DNA of 64,000 nt from Gammaproteobacteria bacterium (GCA_028279275.1 JANQOB010000009.1:124001-188000); one strand, 5' to 3'; numbered from the stretch's first letter, positions 1-9,624 are shown. Made by a program: numbers and translations. Notes: generated from the letters alone by a model not told the origin.

Positions 1-188
1 CACCTGCGGACGATCCCAAAATAGCGATTGCCGTAATTGTTGAAAATGGTGGGGGAGGGAGTAAATCTGCTGCACCCGTTGCCAAGGTGGTAATGGATCA
101 TTATTTATTAAGCAAGGAGGAGCTCGCAAATATCTATAAAGATGAGCAAAAACTTGAAATTGGATTAGCAAGTGTAGGAGTAAACTAG
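1..188 (+). CDS. mrdA: Penicillin-binding protein 2, C-terminal end (partial)
   Basis: Only the last 61 or so codons are present; the gene enters from the left edge and reads in the frame starting at base 3. The visible protein has the VIVENGGGG and AAPVAKVVMDHYL segments typical of the end of the PBP2 transpeptidase domain. PBP2 crosslinks peptidoglycan in the periplasm during cell elongation and is paired with RodA. The gene ends 3 bases before rodA, the usual mrdA-rodA order. The catalytic serine lies outside the window. Confidence 0.88.
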   Translation, partial: PADDPKIAIAVIVENGGGGSKSAAPVAKVVMDHYLLSKEELANIYKDEQKLEIGLASVGVN

Positions 189-191
189 CAA

Positions 192-1322
192 ATGGCAAGT
201 ACATACTCCATTAAAGATTCGCTTGTTACGTCGCCTATTAAAGAAGAACGTAACTTATTTAATATTGATCCGACTTTATTAATATCATTATTGATACTTT
301 GTGCGATTGGATTAGCTGTTTTGTATAGTTCCACCAGTGGAGAGACAGCCGCAATCACACGTCAATCTATTCGTTTTGCAGTAGGCTTCATAGCACTATT
401 TTTTCTCGCACAAATCCCAATAAAAGAAATGGCGCGTTGGACGCCCTGGTTATATACATTCGGAATTGGTTTATTACTAGTAGTAATGTTTGTTGGCTAT
501 AGTGGCAAGGGAGCGCAACGGTGGTTGGATCTTGGTTTTATGCGTTTCCAGCCTTCTGAGTTGCTAAAAATATTTTTGCCGATGATGTTGGCTTGGTATT
601 TCAGTGAAAAGCCTATGCCTCCTAAACTAGTACAGATTTTTATCGCTTTGATTATTATTGCAGTCCCTTCGGCATTGGTATTGCGCCAGCCTGATTTAGG
701 AACTGCACTATTAATCGCATTTGGCGGAGTGTGTGTGATCTTTTTGGCCGGTATTACATTGCGATGGTTGATGATCTTTGGTGGTTTAGCTATGGCCTCC
801 TTGCCCTTGCTTTGGCTAAATTTACATGACTATCAACGCCAACGTGTATTAACCATGTTGAATCCAGAAAGTGATCCATTAGGAACTGGATACCATATTA
901 TACAGTCTAAAATTGCAATTGGTTCGGGTGGTGTATACGGTAAGGGTTGGCTCAATGGTACCCAATCACAATTGGATTTTGTTCCGGAACGAACAACGGA
1001 TTTTATATTTGCAGTGTTTAGTGAAGAATTTGGTTTTATGGGTGTAGTGTTACTATTATTTGTCTATGGGTTGATCGTGATGCGGGGATTAACCATTGCA
1101 ACTCGCGCTCAAGACACCTATTCCAGATTGTTGGCAGGAGGTTTAAGCCTGTCATTTTTTGCATATTTTATGGTGAATATTGGTATGGTGAGTGGCTTGT
1201 TACCGGTTGTTGGTGTGCCATTACCTCTAATTAGTTATGGCGGGACATCTGCGGTAACGATACTAGCTGCATTTGGAATTTTAATGTCTATTCATTCACA
1301 TCGTAAATTTATTTCTCATTAA
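192..1322 (+). CDS. rodA: RodA, peptidoglycan glycosyltransferase of the elongasome
   Basis: This 376-residue SEDS-family membrane protein polymerises lipid II during lateral wall growth together with PBP2. About ten hydrophobic segments span residues 25-370. The SEDS signatures are visible: QPDLGTALL near residue 170, the large periplasmic loop with YHIIQSKIAIGSGG, PERTTDFIF and FSEEFGF (residues 230-285), and PLPLISYGGTS near the C-terminus. Length is normal for the family. It follows mrdA by 3 bases and its TAA overlaps the ATG of mltB, so the genes are probably co-transcribed and translationally coupled. Confidence 0.97.
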   Translation: MASTYSIKDSLVTSPIKEERNLFNIDPTLLISLLILCAIGLAVLYSSTSGETAAITRQSIRFAVGFIALFFLAQIPIKEMARWTPWLYTFGIGLLLVVMFVGYSGKGAQRWLDLGFMRFQPSELLKIFLPMMLAWYFSEKPMPPKLVQIFIALIIIAVPSALVLRQPDLGTALLIAFGGVCVIFLAGITLRWLMIFGGLAMASLPLLWLNLHDYQRQRVLTMLNPESDPLGTGYHIIQSKIAIGSGGVYGKGWLNGTQSQLDFVPERTTDFIFAVFSEEFGFMGVVLLLFVYGLIVMRGLTIATRAQDTYSRLLAGGLSLSFFAYFMVNIGMVSGLLPVVGVPLPLISYGGTSAVTILAAFGILMSIHSHRKFISH

Positions 1323-2338
1323 TGGTCATGCGTAGAATAATTATTGTTATTTTTTGTTTTAGTTGTGTCTCGCAAATTTTTGCGCAAGAGAAAAATACAA
1401 TTGGTTATTATTATGAAAGAAATGATGTGCAAGAGTTTTTAGATGATTTTTCAAAAAAGAATGAATATTCAAAATCATTATTAGATGAATTGTTTAAAAA
1501 TGTCACTAAGCAAACTCAAGTGCTTGAGGCAATACAAAGTCCTGCAGAAAAGAAAAAGAACTGGGAGCAATATCGAAAAATATTTATTACAGATAAGCGA
1601 ATACAAGAAGGCTTAGCATTTTGGACTGAAAACGCACAAATTCTTGCGGCAGCCGAGCGAAAATATGGTGTACCACCAGAAATTATAGTTGCAATTATTG
1701 GTGTTGAAACTTTTTATGGTCGTTACAAAGGCAAATATCCCGTATTAGACTCTTTAGTCACGCTTGGATTTGACTATCCACCTAGACAAAAGTTTTTTCG
1801 CAGCGAACTTGAAGAATTTCTCTTGCTAACATTGGAAGAACAATTAGATCCTCTGAAGATTAAAGGCTCATATGCTGGTGCAATGGGTAAAAGCCAATTT
1901 ATTTCTAGTAGTTATCGAGAATATGCTGTCGATTTTAATGAAGACGGTGTGCGAGATTTATGGGACAGTAATGAAGATGTAATCGGAAGCGTGGCAAATT
2001 ATTTTAAACGCCATGGTTGGAAGCCAAATGATATCATCACGGTCCCGGCTGCTGTAGAAGGTGATGGTTACAAATCTTTACTAAGTAAAGGTCTTAAACC
2101 TGCAGCATCCGTATCAGAATTACATGAATATGGTGTGCAAGCCGAACATAACGCAACTGCTGAGCAAGCAGTTGCATTGTTAGAGTTTAAAAATGACCAT
2201 GACGATGAGTATTGGTTAGGGTTTAACAACTTTTACGTTATTACACGTTATAATCACAGTCATATGTATGCCATGGCTGTGTATCAACTTAGTCAGCAAA
2301 TCAAACAAGACATTAAAGATTACGTTGCCCAAAATTAA
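1322..2338 (+). CDS. mltB: Membrane-bound lytic transglycosylase B
   Basis: This 338-residue periplasmic enzyme cleaves the glycan strands of peptidoglycan. An N-terminal signal peptide ends near FAQ (residue 22). It is not an obvious lipoprotein because no clean lipobox precedes the cysteines at 12 and 15. The SLT_2-type domain follows, with the probable catalytic glutamate in IIGVETFYGRY and the segment GSYAGAMGKSQF. DFNEDGVRDLW resembles the Ca-binding loop known in MltB. The ATG overlaps the rodA stop; a second ATG two codons in is equally possible. It is followed by rlpA, as in many gammaproteobacteria. Confidence 0.93.
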   Translation: MVMRRIIIVIFCFSCVSQIFAQEKNTIGYYYERNDVQEFLDDFSKKNEYSKSLLDELFKNVTKQTQVLEAIQSPAEKKKNWEQYRKIFITDKRIQEGLAFWTENAQILAAAERKYGVPPEIIVAIIGVETFYGRYKGKYPVLDSLVTLGFDYPPRQKFFRSELEEFLLLTLEEQLDPLKIKGSYAGAMGKSQFISSSYREYAVDFNEDGVRDLWDSNEDVIGSVANYFKRHGWKPNDIITVPAAVEGDGYKSLLSKGLKPAASVSELHEYGVQAEHNATAEQAVALLEFKNDHDDEYWLGFNNFYVITRYNHSHMYAMAVYQLSQQIKQDIKDYVAQN

Positions 2339-3245
2339 ATTTATTCGAGTTAGCCAAAACTTTGCGCTATGGTTGTTAGTGCTGTTTGCTATTAATGCTT
2401 GTTCTACATTTCGTGGTGAACCGCAAGATGGTCCGCCGGCAGTTGTACATCAGACAGATAATAAATTACCTAAGGATGCAGTACCGCGTTATGAGCCAAA
2501 GAGCAAATACGGTAATCCGAGTTCTTATGTTGTATTTGGAAAGCGCTATTACACCTTGCCCAGTAGTCAAGGCTTTGTGGAACGCGGTATAGCTTCTTGG
2601 TACGGTAAAAAATTTCATGGTAGACGCACTTCGAGCGGTGAAACGTACGATATGTATGCGATGACTGCAGCGCACACGCAATTACCGCTTCCCACATATG
2701 TTCAAGTTACTAATTTAAAAAATGGCAGGCAGGTTGTTTTACGCGTGAATGATAGAGGACCGTTTCATGGTAATCGAATTATTGATTTGTCATATAGCGC
2801 AGCAAAAAAGTTGGATATTATTCGTGAAGGAACTGGGTTGGTAGAGGTACGCGCTTTAGATCCACGGTCTTACAATGTAAATAATTCTTCAAAAAGAATA
2901 AACAAAAACGTAAATCCGAATTCCACGAAACAGCAAGAAACTATAGAACAACAGGCAGTTTATACTACAGAGGATGCTGTTGTTGACACTGCAGCAACAT
3001 CAAGCACAGATCCTAAGCTATTTATACAAGTAGGCGCTTTTGGTAAACGTGAAAACGCGGATCAGCTTCTAAATCAACTTAGTCCACTCAATTTGGGAAA
3101 TGTATCTATTTCATCTGTAATTCAGAATTCTCAACAACTCCATCGTGTGCGTATAGGGCCCATTAGCAATGTTGAGTTAGTAGATAAAACTGTTGCACAA
3201 TTAACATCAATGGGAATGAAAGATCATCGAGTAGTGATTGAGTAA
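2325..3245 (+). CDS. rlpA: RlpA, septal-ring lytic transglycosylase lipoprotein
   Basis: This is a probable outer-membrane lipoprotein that cleaves denuded glycan strands at the septum. I place the start at the TTG at 2325, overlapping the end of mltB by 14 bases. It gives a signal peptide ending in the lipobox INAC, whereas the longer frame from 2268 would put about 20 non-signal residues in front. The double-psi beta-barrel domain (GIASWYGKKFHG, VNDRGPFHG, IIDLSYSAA) occupies roughly residues 85-175. A low-complexity linker follows, and a C-terminal SPOR domain (LFIQVGAFGKRENA) should bind denuded peptidoglycan. The unusual start codon is the main uncertainty. Confidence 0.9.
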   Translation: MPKIKFIRVSQNFALWLLVLFAINACSTFRGEPQDGPPAVVHQTDNKLPKDAVPRYEPKSKYGNPSSYVVFGKRYYTLPSSQGFVERGIASWYGKKFHGRRTSSGETYDMYAMTAAHTQLPLPTYVQVTNLKNGRQVVLRVNDRGPFHGNRIIDLSYSAAKKLDIIREGTGLVEVRALDPRSYNVNNSSKRINKNVNPNSTKQQETIEQQAVYTTEDAVVDTAATSSTDPKLFIQVGAFGKRENADQLLNQLSPLNLGNVSISSVIQNSQQLHRVRIGPISNVELVDKTVAQLTSMGMKDHRVVIE

Positions 3246-3306
3246 AATATTTTTTGAGTTGGACTTACTTAAGTTTAATTTTTTCAGGATATTAAAGTTA
3301 ATTTTT

Positions 3307-4446
3307 ATGAATAAAAAATTCATCGTCATAGTAATTTTATTATTATTTGCAAATGTGGCAATTCGTGCGCAATCGTTACCGGTTCCCGCGCCACCTCAAT
3401 TTGACGCAAGCAGTTATGTTTTGATGGATTTTGCTAGTGGAGCAACGTTAGCTCAATATAATTCAAATGAGCGCGTGGATCCTGCCAGTATTACAAAAAT
3501 CATGACGGCTTATGTGGTGTATAAATCTTTAGCTGCTGGGGATATTAAATTGCATGACATAGTAGAAATTAGTGAAAAAGCATGGCGCAGTATTGGTTCA
3601 AGAATGTTTATTGAGGTAGGCAATAAAATCATCTTGGAAGATTTATTGCTTGGTATGATCATTCAATCTGGTAATGATGCCAGTGTCGCACTGGCTGAGC
3701 ATGTAGGCGGTACGGAAGAAGCGTTTGCAGATATTATGAATGCTGAGGCTAAGCGCTTAGGAATGCGTGATACTCATTTCGTGAATGCTACCGGCTTACC
3801 TGATCCTGAACACTTTACAACGGCTGCTGACATTGCAGTGTTATCACGTGCCATGATTCGCGATTTCCCGGAAGACTATAAACGCTATTCTCAAAAAGAA
3901 TATACCTACAATGATATTAAGCAATTCAATCGGAATCGTTTGTTATGGCGAGATAGTTCGGTAGATGGAATTAAAACAGGTCACACCGAAGCCGCAGGGT
4001 ATTGTTTAGCTGCTTCTGCTGTAAAGAATGATATGCGATTGATATCCGTAATAATGGGTGCCGATAGTGATAAAGCGCGTACTGTAAACAGTCAAGCACT
4101 GCTGAATTATGGTTTTAGGTATTATGAGTCACACAAATTATACCAGGCAGGAGAGACTTTGCTCGAACAGCGTATGTGGAAGGGTGAAAATAAGTTGATT
4201 CAATTAGGTTTAGATCAAGATCTTTTTGTCACTATTCCAAGAGGCAAATATGATGACTTGAAAGCTTCAATGAATATTGATGACAAAATTGTTGCACCGA
4301 TTAATCAAGGAGACCAGGTTGGTATTGTTAAAATAACACTTAAAGGTGAAGATTATTTAGAGACGCCTTTAGTGGCTTTGCAATCAAATCCTGAAGGTGG
4401 TTTGTTGCGTCGTATTGTAGATTTCTTTGTGCAATTTATCTCTTAA
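3307..4446 (+). CDS. dacA: D-alanyl-D-alanine carboxypeptidase (PBP5/6 type)
   Basis: This enzyme removes the terminal D-alanine from peptidoglycan pentapeptides. With the ATG at 3307 the protein has 379 residues and a standard signal peptide ending near RAQ (residue 22); the frame is open upstream to 3238 but would bury that signal. All three active-site motifs are present: SITK at 61-64, SGN at 121-123 and KTG at 223-225. The C-terminal PBP5_C region ends in RRIVDFFVQFIS, an amphipathic tail typical of membrane anchoring. It sits between rlpA and a D-amino acid transaminase, the conserved gammaproteobacterial order. Confidence 0.95.
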   Translation: MNKKFIVIVILLLFANVAIRAQSLPVPAPPQFDASSYVLMDFASGATLAQYNSNERVDPASITKIMTAYVVYKSLAAGDIKLHDIVEISEKAWRSIGSRMFIEVGNKIILEDLLLGMIIQSGNDASVALAEHVGGTEEAFADIMNAEAKRLGMRDTHFVNATGLPDPEHFTTAADIAVLSRAMIRDFPEDYKRYSQKEYTYNDIKQFNRNRLLWRDSSVDGIKTGHTEAAGYCLAASAVKNDMRLISVIMGADSDKARTVNSQALLNYGFRYYESHKLYQAGETLLEQRMWKGENKLIQLGLDQDLFVTIPRGKYDDLKASMNIDDKIVAPINQGDQVGIVKITLKGEDYLETPLVALQSNPEGGLLRRIVDFFVQFIS

Positions 4447-4452
4447 AGGTCA

Positions 4453-5295
4453 GTGAATAGTTCTCCTGCATTTCTAAATGGTGAATATGTACCATTAAAA
4501 GATTGTAAAATTTCTCCTTTGGATCGTGGATTTATATTTGGGGACGGAATCTATGAACTGTTGCCTGTATATGAAAATAAAGCATTTTATTTAGATCAGC
4601 ATTTGCAACGTTTGCAACGTAGTATGGCTGAGATTCGAATTAAAAATCCATATTCTTTGAATGAATGGCAATCACTGATTGAAAATTTAATTCAACAATC
4701 CGATCATGATGATTTAGCCATTTATATACAAGTTACACGCGGAATAGCACCACGTGATCATATATTCCCACAAGCTACGCAAGCCACCGTATTTGCAATG
4801 GCTAACCCTTTACCAAAGGTTGCTGAGGAACAACTACAAAATGGTGTTGAACTTATTACGAGTGATGATATTCGCTGGCAACGTTGTGATATTAAAGTAA
4901 TCAGTTTGCTGGCAAATATTCTTGCTAGACAAGATGCAATAGAAGCCTCTGCAGCTGAAGCAATAATGGTGCGTGATGATCATGCGTTAGAAGGTGCTGC
5001 AAGCAATCTTTTTGTGATTCGTGATGGTACTGTCTATACACATCCAAAAGATAATTTAGTTTTGCCAGGCATTACCCGAGATTTTGTTTTGGAATTACTA
5101 GATGAACTTGGTATTGAATATCATGAACAGGTGATTCCAAAAGAGTGGTTATATTCTTCTGATGAGTTATGGATAACCAGTTCGATTAAAGAAGTGTTAC
5201 CAGCAACAAAAATTGATCAAAAAGTGGTTGCTGATGGTAAACCTGGCGAGCTTTGGAGAAAAACCTATGACCTGTACCAGGAACGTAAAAGGTAA
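4453..5295 (+). CDS. dat: D-amino acid (D-alanine) aminotransferase
   Basis: This 280-residue class IV PLP aminotransferase interconverts D-alanine and 2-oxoglutarate with pyruvate and D-glutamate. Visible features are RGFIFGDGIYELLPV near the N-terminus, the lysine of DIKVISLLANILARQ (likely Schiff-base lysine), EGAASNLFVI, and LPGITRDFVLELL in the cofactor-phosphate region. I use the GTG at 4453, preceded closely by AAAGG. Position directly after dacA and before the ybeD-lipB-lipA genes is conserved in Pseudomonas-like genomes. A role in supplying D-amino acids for the wall is inferred from the neighbours; branched-chain specificity is less likely because a separate ilvE is present at 43132. 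Confidence 0.88.
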   Translation: MNSSPAFLNGEYVPLKDCKISPLDRGFIFGDGIYELLPVYENKAFYLDQHLQRLQRSMAEIRIKNPYSLNEWQSLIENLIQQSDHDDLAIYIQVTRGIAPRDHIFPQATQATVFAMANPLPKVAEEQLQNGVELITSDDIRWQRCDIKVISLLANILARQDAIEASAAEAIMVRDDHALEGAASNLFVIRDGTVYTHPKDNLVLPGITRDFVLELLDELGIEYHEQVIPKEWLYSSDELWITSSIKEVLPATKIDQKVVADGKPGELWRKTYDLYQERKR

Positions 5296-5317
5296 GCTCT
5301 CTTAGTGTTTGAAATTC

Positions 5318-5581
5318 ATGTCTGAAGAATCATTATTGGAATTTCCGTGTGAGTTTCCGATTAAAATCATGGGGAAAAATCATCATGGTTTTCATCAAGC
5401 AGTAATTGAGATATTAAGAAAACACCTTTCCGATCTCGAAAATACAAAAATTAAAGAAACCGAAAGCAAGCAGAAAAATTATTGCAGCATTACTGTTTTT
5501 GTGAATGCCACCAGCCAAGAACACTTAGATGGAATTTATTATGATTTAACAGCATCTGAATGGGTCATCATGGCATTATAA
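5318..5581 (+). CDS. ybeD: DUF493 family protein (YbeD-like)
   Basis: From the ATG at 5318 this is an 87-residue cytosolic protein, the same length as E. coli YbeD. The family has an ACT-like alpha/beta fold, suggestive of a small regulatory or binding role; its function is unproven. Matching features are the LLEFPCEFPIKIMG start and the C-terminal pattern around YCSITVFVNATSQEHLDGIYYDL. The frame opens slightly earlier with a TTG, but the ATG fits family length. It lies between dat and lipB, the usual place for ybeD. Confidence 0.88.
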   Translation: MSEESLLEFPCEFPIKIMGKNHHGFHQAVIEILRKHLSDLENTKIKETESKQKNYCSITVFVNATSQEHLDGIYYDLTASEWVIMAL

Positions 5582-5591
5582 TAAAGTTACC

Positions 5592-6227
5592 ATGTTAAAT
5601 ATTCGGTGTTTTGGCTTGCAAGAATACGAATCAGTATTCGATAACATGCGTCAATACACGAAACAACGAGACTTAAACTCTGCAGATGAATTTTGGTGTT
5701 TACAACATTTTCCGGTTTTTACTTTAGGAGCAAATGCGGATCAAAAGCATATTCTGAAACGCACGGATATACCTGTAGTCCAGACTGATAGGGGAGGGCA
5801 AGTTACCTACCATGGCCCAGGACAGCTAATAATCTATTTGATGATGGATCTTAAGAGAAAAAATATAGGCGTAAAGCAGTTGGTAGGAAAGATTGAGCAG
5901 TCAGTTGTGAGTGTTTTAAAACAATATAATATACTTTCCGAGGCGCGTGCAGAAGCGCATGGTGTTTATGTGAATAACGCAAAAATTGCATCACTAGGAT
6001 TGCGTGTATCTCGTGGCAGCAGCTATCATGGCTTGGCCTTAAATGTAGATATGGATCTCAAGCCATTCAGTTTGATTAACCCGTGTGGTTTTAAAGATTT
6101 AGCCGTTACACAAGTAAAAGATCATTATAAATCTGTGGCAATAAATGATCTTACAAAGCAATTGGCTGAAAATTTATACCAACAGCTTAACTATAAAGAT
6201 CATCAAATTACTTTCCATGATGAATAA
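5592..6227 (+). CDS. lipB: LipB, octanoyl-ACP:protein N-octanoyltransferase
   Basis: This 211-residue cytosolic enzyme transfers octanoate from acyl-carrier protein to lipoyl domains, the first step of lipoate assembly. Conserved features are [13 protein letters not shown], the [13 protein letters not shown] lysine segment, [12 protein letters not shown] and the catalytic cysteine in NPCGFKDL. The C-terminus overlaps the start of lipA by 11 bases. Likely targets include the pyruvate and oxoglutarate dehydrogenases and the glycine cleavage H protein; the last would matter for glycine/serine balance in a serine-cycle organism, though gcvH is not in this window. Confidence 0.95.
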   Translation: MLNIRCFGLQEYESVFDNMRQYTKQRDLNSADEFWCLQHFPVFTLGANADQKHILKRTDIPVVQTDRGGQVTYHGPGQLIIYLMMDLKRKNIGVKQLVGKIEQSVVSVLKQYNILSEARAEAHGVYVNNAKIASLGLRVSRGSSYHGLALNVDMDLKPFSLINPCGFKDLAVTQVKDHYKSVAINDLTKQLAENLYQQLNYKDHQITFHDE

Positions 6228-7194
6228 AATAAGAAAAAAACCTTTTGATTCTCATATAGCCAAGTTGGGTGTTAAGCAACGGGGCCATGAAAAAGTTACT
6301 AAAATTCCAGTAAATGTTGAAATAACAAATCCTCGCATCCCGAAACCTGACTGGTTGCGCGTTAAAGCTCCGACGACATCTGAGGTACGAGAGTTAAAAA
6401 GTTTACTACGTGATCAAAAATTACATACTGTCTGCGAAGAAGCGGCTTGTCCAAATTTAACTGAATGTTTTGGTAATGGCACGGCAACATTTATGATTAT
6501 GGGTGATGTTTGTACTCGGCGTTGTTCGTTTTGCGATGTTGCACATGGGCGTCCGTTGGCATTAGATGATCAAGAGCCATTGCATTTGGCTGAAACTGTA
6601 GCCAAATTAGGTTTGATCTATGTAGTGATTACTTCGGTTGATCGAGATGACCTAAAAGATGGTGGAGCAAGTCATTTTGTTCGTTGTATACAGGAGTTGC
6701 GGGATCGATGCCAAGGTATAAAAGTCGAAATTTTAGTTCCTGATTTCCGTGGTAGATTAACTAAAGCGCTCAATATTTTAAGTACTAGTCCAGCGGATGT
6801 GTTTAATCATAATTTAGAAACTGTGCCGCGCTTGTATCCGGCCGCACGGCCCGGAGCAGATTACCAGCATTCCTTAGAATTATTATTGCAACATAAACAA
6901 AATATACCTGGTGTACCCTCTAAATCGGGGTTGATGTTGGGTTTAGGAGAACAGATAAATGAAGTCGTGGACGTCATGAAAGATTTGCGCGAACATCAGG
7001 TCGATATGCTTACTTTAGGACAGTATTTGCAGCCTAGCGCTCATCATTTGCCTGTGCACCGTTATCTGCACCCTGAGGAATTCATGAGGTTAAAGAATAT
7101 TGGTGATGAATTGGGATTTGAACACGTAGCCAGTGGTCCATTAGTGCGGTCTTCTTATCACGCAGATCTTCAAGCTCGGCATGCAATCAGCTAA
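6217..7194 (+). CDS. lipA: LipA, lipoyl synthase
   Basis: This radical SAM enzyme inserts two sulfurs into protein-bound octanoate. I place the start at the tandem ATGs at 6217/6220 inside the end of lipB, giving about 325 residues, normal for LipA; the frame is open further upstream without a plausible start. The auxiliary-cluster motif [12 protein letters not shown], the radical SAM motif CTRRCSFC, and the C-terminal RSSYHA serine motif are all intact. Coupled translation with lipB is likely from the overlap. Confidence 0.96.
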   Translation: MMNKIRKKPFDSHIAKLGVKQRGHEKVTKIPVNVEITNPRIPKPDWLRVKAPTTSEVRELKSLLRDQKLHTVCEEAACPNLTECFGNGTATFMIMGDVCTRRCSFCDVAHGRPLALDDQEPLHLAETVAKLGLIYVVITSVDRDDLKDGGASHFVRCIQELRDRCQGIKVEILVPDFRGRLTKALNILSTSPADVFNHNLETVPRLYPAARPGADYQHSLELLLQHKQNIPGVPSKSGLMLGLGEQINEVVDVMKDLREHQVDMLTLGQYLQPSAHHLPVHRYLHPEEFMRLKNIGDELGFEHVASGPLVRSSYHADLQARHAIS

Positions 7195-7203
7195 CCTTTG
7201 TAT

Positions 7204-7968
7204 ATGAATTCAGATACTTTACGAATTGTGAGTGAAGTCCTTTTGCCACCCTCAGGCTTAATCCTTTTGTTAGCCATAGGTCTTTTCTTGTGGTTGATAC
7301 GTTTACGTAAATCTGCTGCATTTTGTATTTTTCTAGCTACAGTTTTATTGTATTTTGCGAGCACACCTTATGCGTCATTCAGAATGATGGATTCTCTGCA
7401 ATATCAACACGCTGTACTCAAAGAAGTACCAGATGATGTTCAAGCGATTGTGGTACTTTCGGCAGGACGCATTCCTGTTGCACGTGAATATACTAACCTC
7501 GATACTGTAAGTGCAGCTTCATTAGAACGTTTGCGTTATGCTTCTCGTCTTTCTAAAGTACATCAGTTACCTGTCATGCTAGTTGGTGGTAGTGTAAATG
7601 GAGAGCGACAATCCGAAGCATCGTTAATGAAAAATGTGCTTTCAACCGATTTTGGGGTTGAAACATCTTGGCTAGAAGAGGAAAGTAAAAATACTTTTGA
7701 AAACGCTAAATTTGCAAAAAAAATATTAAAAGAAAATTCAATTTCAAAATTTTTATTGGTTACTCATGCATACCATATGCCAAAAGCGATGTGGTGTTTT
7801 GAAGATGTCGGTTTAGAGCCTATTGCTGCACCTACTGTCATTTATAAACGTGGGGCGAAAGTCCCAGAATTTAAAGGTTATATTCCAAGTGCGAGCGCGC
7901 TTAGAAAGACAAGATTGGCAGTACGCGAGCATCTTGGTAAGTTATGGTATAAGTATATTGGAAATTGA
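7204..7968 (+). CDS. DUF218 (YdcF/ElyC/SanA-like) envelope protein
   Basis: From the ATG at 7204 the protein has about 254 residues with two N-terminal membrane segments (about residues 10-30 and 35-53), then a DUF218 domain. Family marks are AIVVLSAGR, LVGGSVNGERQSEA, the EESKNTFENA segment and LLVTHAYHMPKA. Relatives such as ElyC and SanA are linked to envelope integrity and cell-wall precursor handling, but the reaction is not established. It follows lipA by 9 bases and converges with murU. The exact role here is unknown. Confidence 0.82.
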   Translation: MNSDTLRIVSEVLLPPSGLILLLAIGLFLWLIRLRKSAAFCIFLATVLLYFASTPYASFRMMDSLQYQHAVLKEVPDDVQAIVVLSAGRIPVAREYTNLDTVSAASLERLRYASRLSKVHQLPVMLVGGSVNGERQSEASLMKNVLSTDFGVETSWLEEESKNTFENAKFAKKILKENSISKFLLVTHAYHMPKAMWCFEDVGLEPIAAPTVIYKRGAKVPEFKGYIPSASALRKTRLAVREHLGKLWYKYIGN

Positions 7969-7973
7969 TGCGG

Positions 7974-8642
7974 TTAGCTGATTTCTGATACGTATTTATC
8001 CGTTTCTTCTAAACGTTTTATCGTTCCTATATCAAACCATTTGCCAGAAAAATACTCAGCGCTTACAAGCTCGTCCTCAATAGCTTTACGCAAGATGGGT
8101 GCTAAAGCTAGCTTTTCAACAGCATAGTTTTTAAATAGTTTAGGGTCATAGAGTCCGATACCACTATACGTTAAGTAATTTTCACCACTGTTGTAAATTT
8201 TTCCGAAATCAAATGCAAAATCTCCTTCGGGGTTATGCGTAGGATTATCCACTAATACTAAATGAGCTAATTTATTGCCGGAAAGTTTAGTAAATGATAA
8301 TGAATGTTCGCACCAGATGTCAGCGTTGAGCACGAGAAAGGGCTTGTCACCAAGTTTTGCTAAAGCTTGAATTATTCCGCCAGCAGTTTCTAAAGGAAAT
8401 TCACCTTCTGGCGAGTATTCAATTTCTAAATTAAAGCGGGAACCATTTCCTAGGTGATTCTCGATCATTTCACCTAAATGAGAGAGATTAATAATGATCT
8501 CTTTAAAACCTGCTTTACTTAAATTTTCAAGGTGGTATTCGATGAGTGGTTTACCTGCAACTTTTACTAGCGGTTTGGGTATTGTGTTTGTGATTGGTTT
8601 TAAACGTTCGCCTAAACCAGCTGCAAGTAACATACATTTCAT
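7974..8642 (-). CDS. murU: MurU, MurNAc-1-phosphate uridylyltransferase
   Basis: This 222-residue nucleotidyltransferase has the signature MLLAAGLGERLKPITNTIPKPLV and an ETAGGI segment, as in sugar-1-phosphate nucleotidylyltransferases. Alone it could be read as a mannose-1-phosphate guanylyltransferase. The kinase gene amgK lies 7 bases upstream, which is the MurNAc salvage pair of Pseudomonas. MurU then makes UDP-MurNAc from MurNAc-1-phosphate, returning recycled wall sugar to the precursor pool past the fosfomycin-sensitive MurA step. Substrate choice is inferred from context. Confidence 0.87.
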   Translation of the reverse strand: MKCMLLAAGLGERLKPITNTIPKPLVKVAGKPLIEYHLENLSKAGFKEIIINLSHLGEMIENHLGNGSRFNLEIEYSPEGEFPLETAGGIIQALAKLGDKPFLVLNADIWCEHSLSFTKLSGNKLAHLVLVDNPTHNPEGDFAFDFGKIYNSGENYLTYSGIGLYDPKLFKNYAVEKLALAPILRKAIEDELVSAEYFSGKWFDIGTIKRLEETDKYVSEIS

Positions 8643-8649
8643 ATTGTAA

Positions 8650-9624
8650 TTATAATTCTATATTGTTGACAAATTCTGCGAGTTGTTTTGTTTCTGCATA
8701 GTTTTTTGCAATCATTTTTATATAATTCAACGTGCGTGGGATATCTGATAAATAATTTGGTTTGCTGTCACGAATATTTAAGCGTGAAAATATTCCTATA
8801 GCTTTTAAATGCCTTTGTATACCCATTAAATCAAACCATTTTAGAAATTTTTCCACATTTGTATTTTTTAGAATGCCTTTGTTCAGATTATTGTAAAATT
8901 CTATTGCCAGATCTTTAACTTTTTCTTCGGGCCATGCGATATAGCAGTCACGTAACAAAGATACTAGGTCATAGGTAATAGGGCCTTGAACTGCATCTTG
9001 ATAATCGATGATTCCAGGATATTTGCCATCAATATTCATTAGATTTCGTGAATGATAGTCGCGATGTACAAAGACTTGAGGTTGCTGTAATGCATTATCC
9101 ACTAGTGTTGTAAAAGTTTTATCAAATAATTTATTATCTTGCTTAGATAGTTCATATGATAAATGTTGAGTGAGAAACCATTCTCTAAATAGCTCCATCT
9201 CTTGTAACAATAATTTTTCATCGTACAAAGGTAAGCTTGAAGCAGAGGTTTGTTGTATGACTGCTAAGGCATTTAGAGATTTTTTATATAGCTCATTTGC
9301 ATTGTTGTCATTGAGCACATTTAAAAGCAGTTCATCTCCTAGATCACTAATCAGAAAAAAACCAAAATCAAGCGAGCTATAATGAATATGTGGTACAGGT
9401 AAGCCTTCAGCGCCTAATAAATGGGTGACATGCACAAAAGCTTCATTGTTTTCTTTTTCAGGAGGGGAATCTACTGCAATATAGTTTAGTTCTTGACTTA
9501 TAAATCTAAAATAACGCCTAAAGCTTGCATCTCCTGATACTGGCGTTAGTGAATATTCAATGTTGCCAAAATTTTCTTTAAGCCAATTATCTAACTCGGC
9601 TAAACGTGTGTCAGTATTCATCAT
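8650..9624 (-). CDS. amgK: AmgK, anomeric MurNAc/GlcNAc kinase
   Basis: This is an aminoglycoside-phosphotransferase-fold kinase of about 325 residues. The N-terminal SLTPVSGDASFRRYFRF is characteristic of AmgK, and the catalytic loop is VFVHRDYHSRNLM followed by GIIDYQDAVQGP. It phosphorylates MurNAc (and GlcNAc) at the anomeric carbon for MurU. The start is taken at the ATG pair 9624/9621; a TTG at 9633 is possible, and no strong ribosome site discriminates them. It follows the DUF2207 gene by about 15 bases, so it may be read with the lemA operon. Confidence 0.88.
   Translation of the reverse strand: MMNTDTRLAELDNWLKENFGNIEYSLTPVSGDASFRRYFRFISQELNYIAVDSPPEKENNEAFVHVTHLLGAEGLPVPHIHYSSLDFGFFLISDLGDELLLNVLNDNNANELYKKSLNALAVIQQTSASSLPLYDEKLLLQEMELFREWFLTQHLSYELSKQDNKLFDKTFTTLVDNALQQPQVFVHRDYHSRNLMNIDGKYPGIIDYQDAVQGPITYDLVSLLRDCYIAWPEEKVKDLAIEFYNNLNKGILKNTNVEKFLKWFDLMGIQRHLKAIGIFSRLNIRDSKPNYLSDIPRTLNYIKMIAKNYAETKQLAEFVNNIEL

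Noticed and set aside
8650-9624. Aminoglycoside resistance phosphotransferase
   Set aside because: The fold is shared, but the N-terminal DASFRRYFR motif and the adjacent murU show the MurNAc kinase AmgK.
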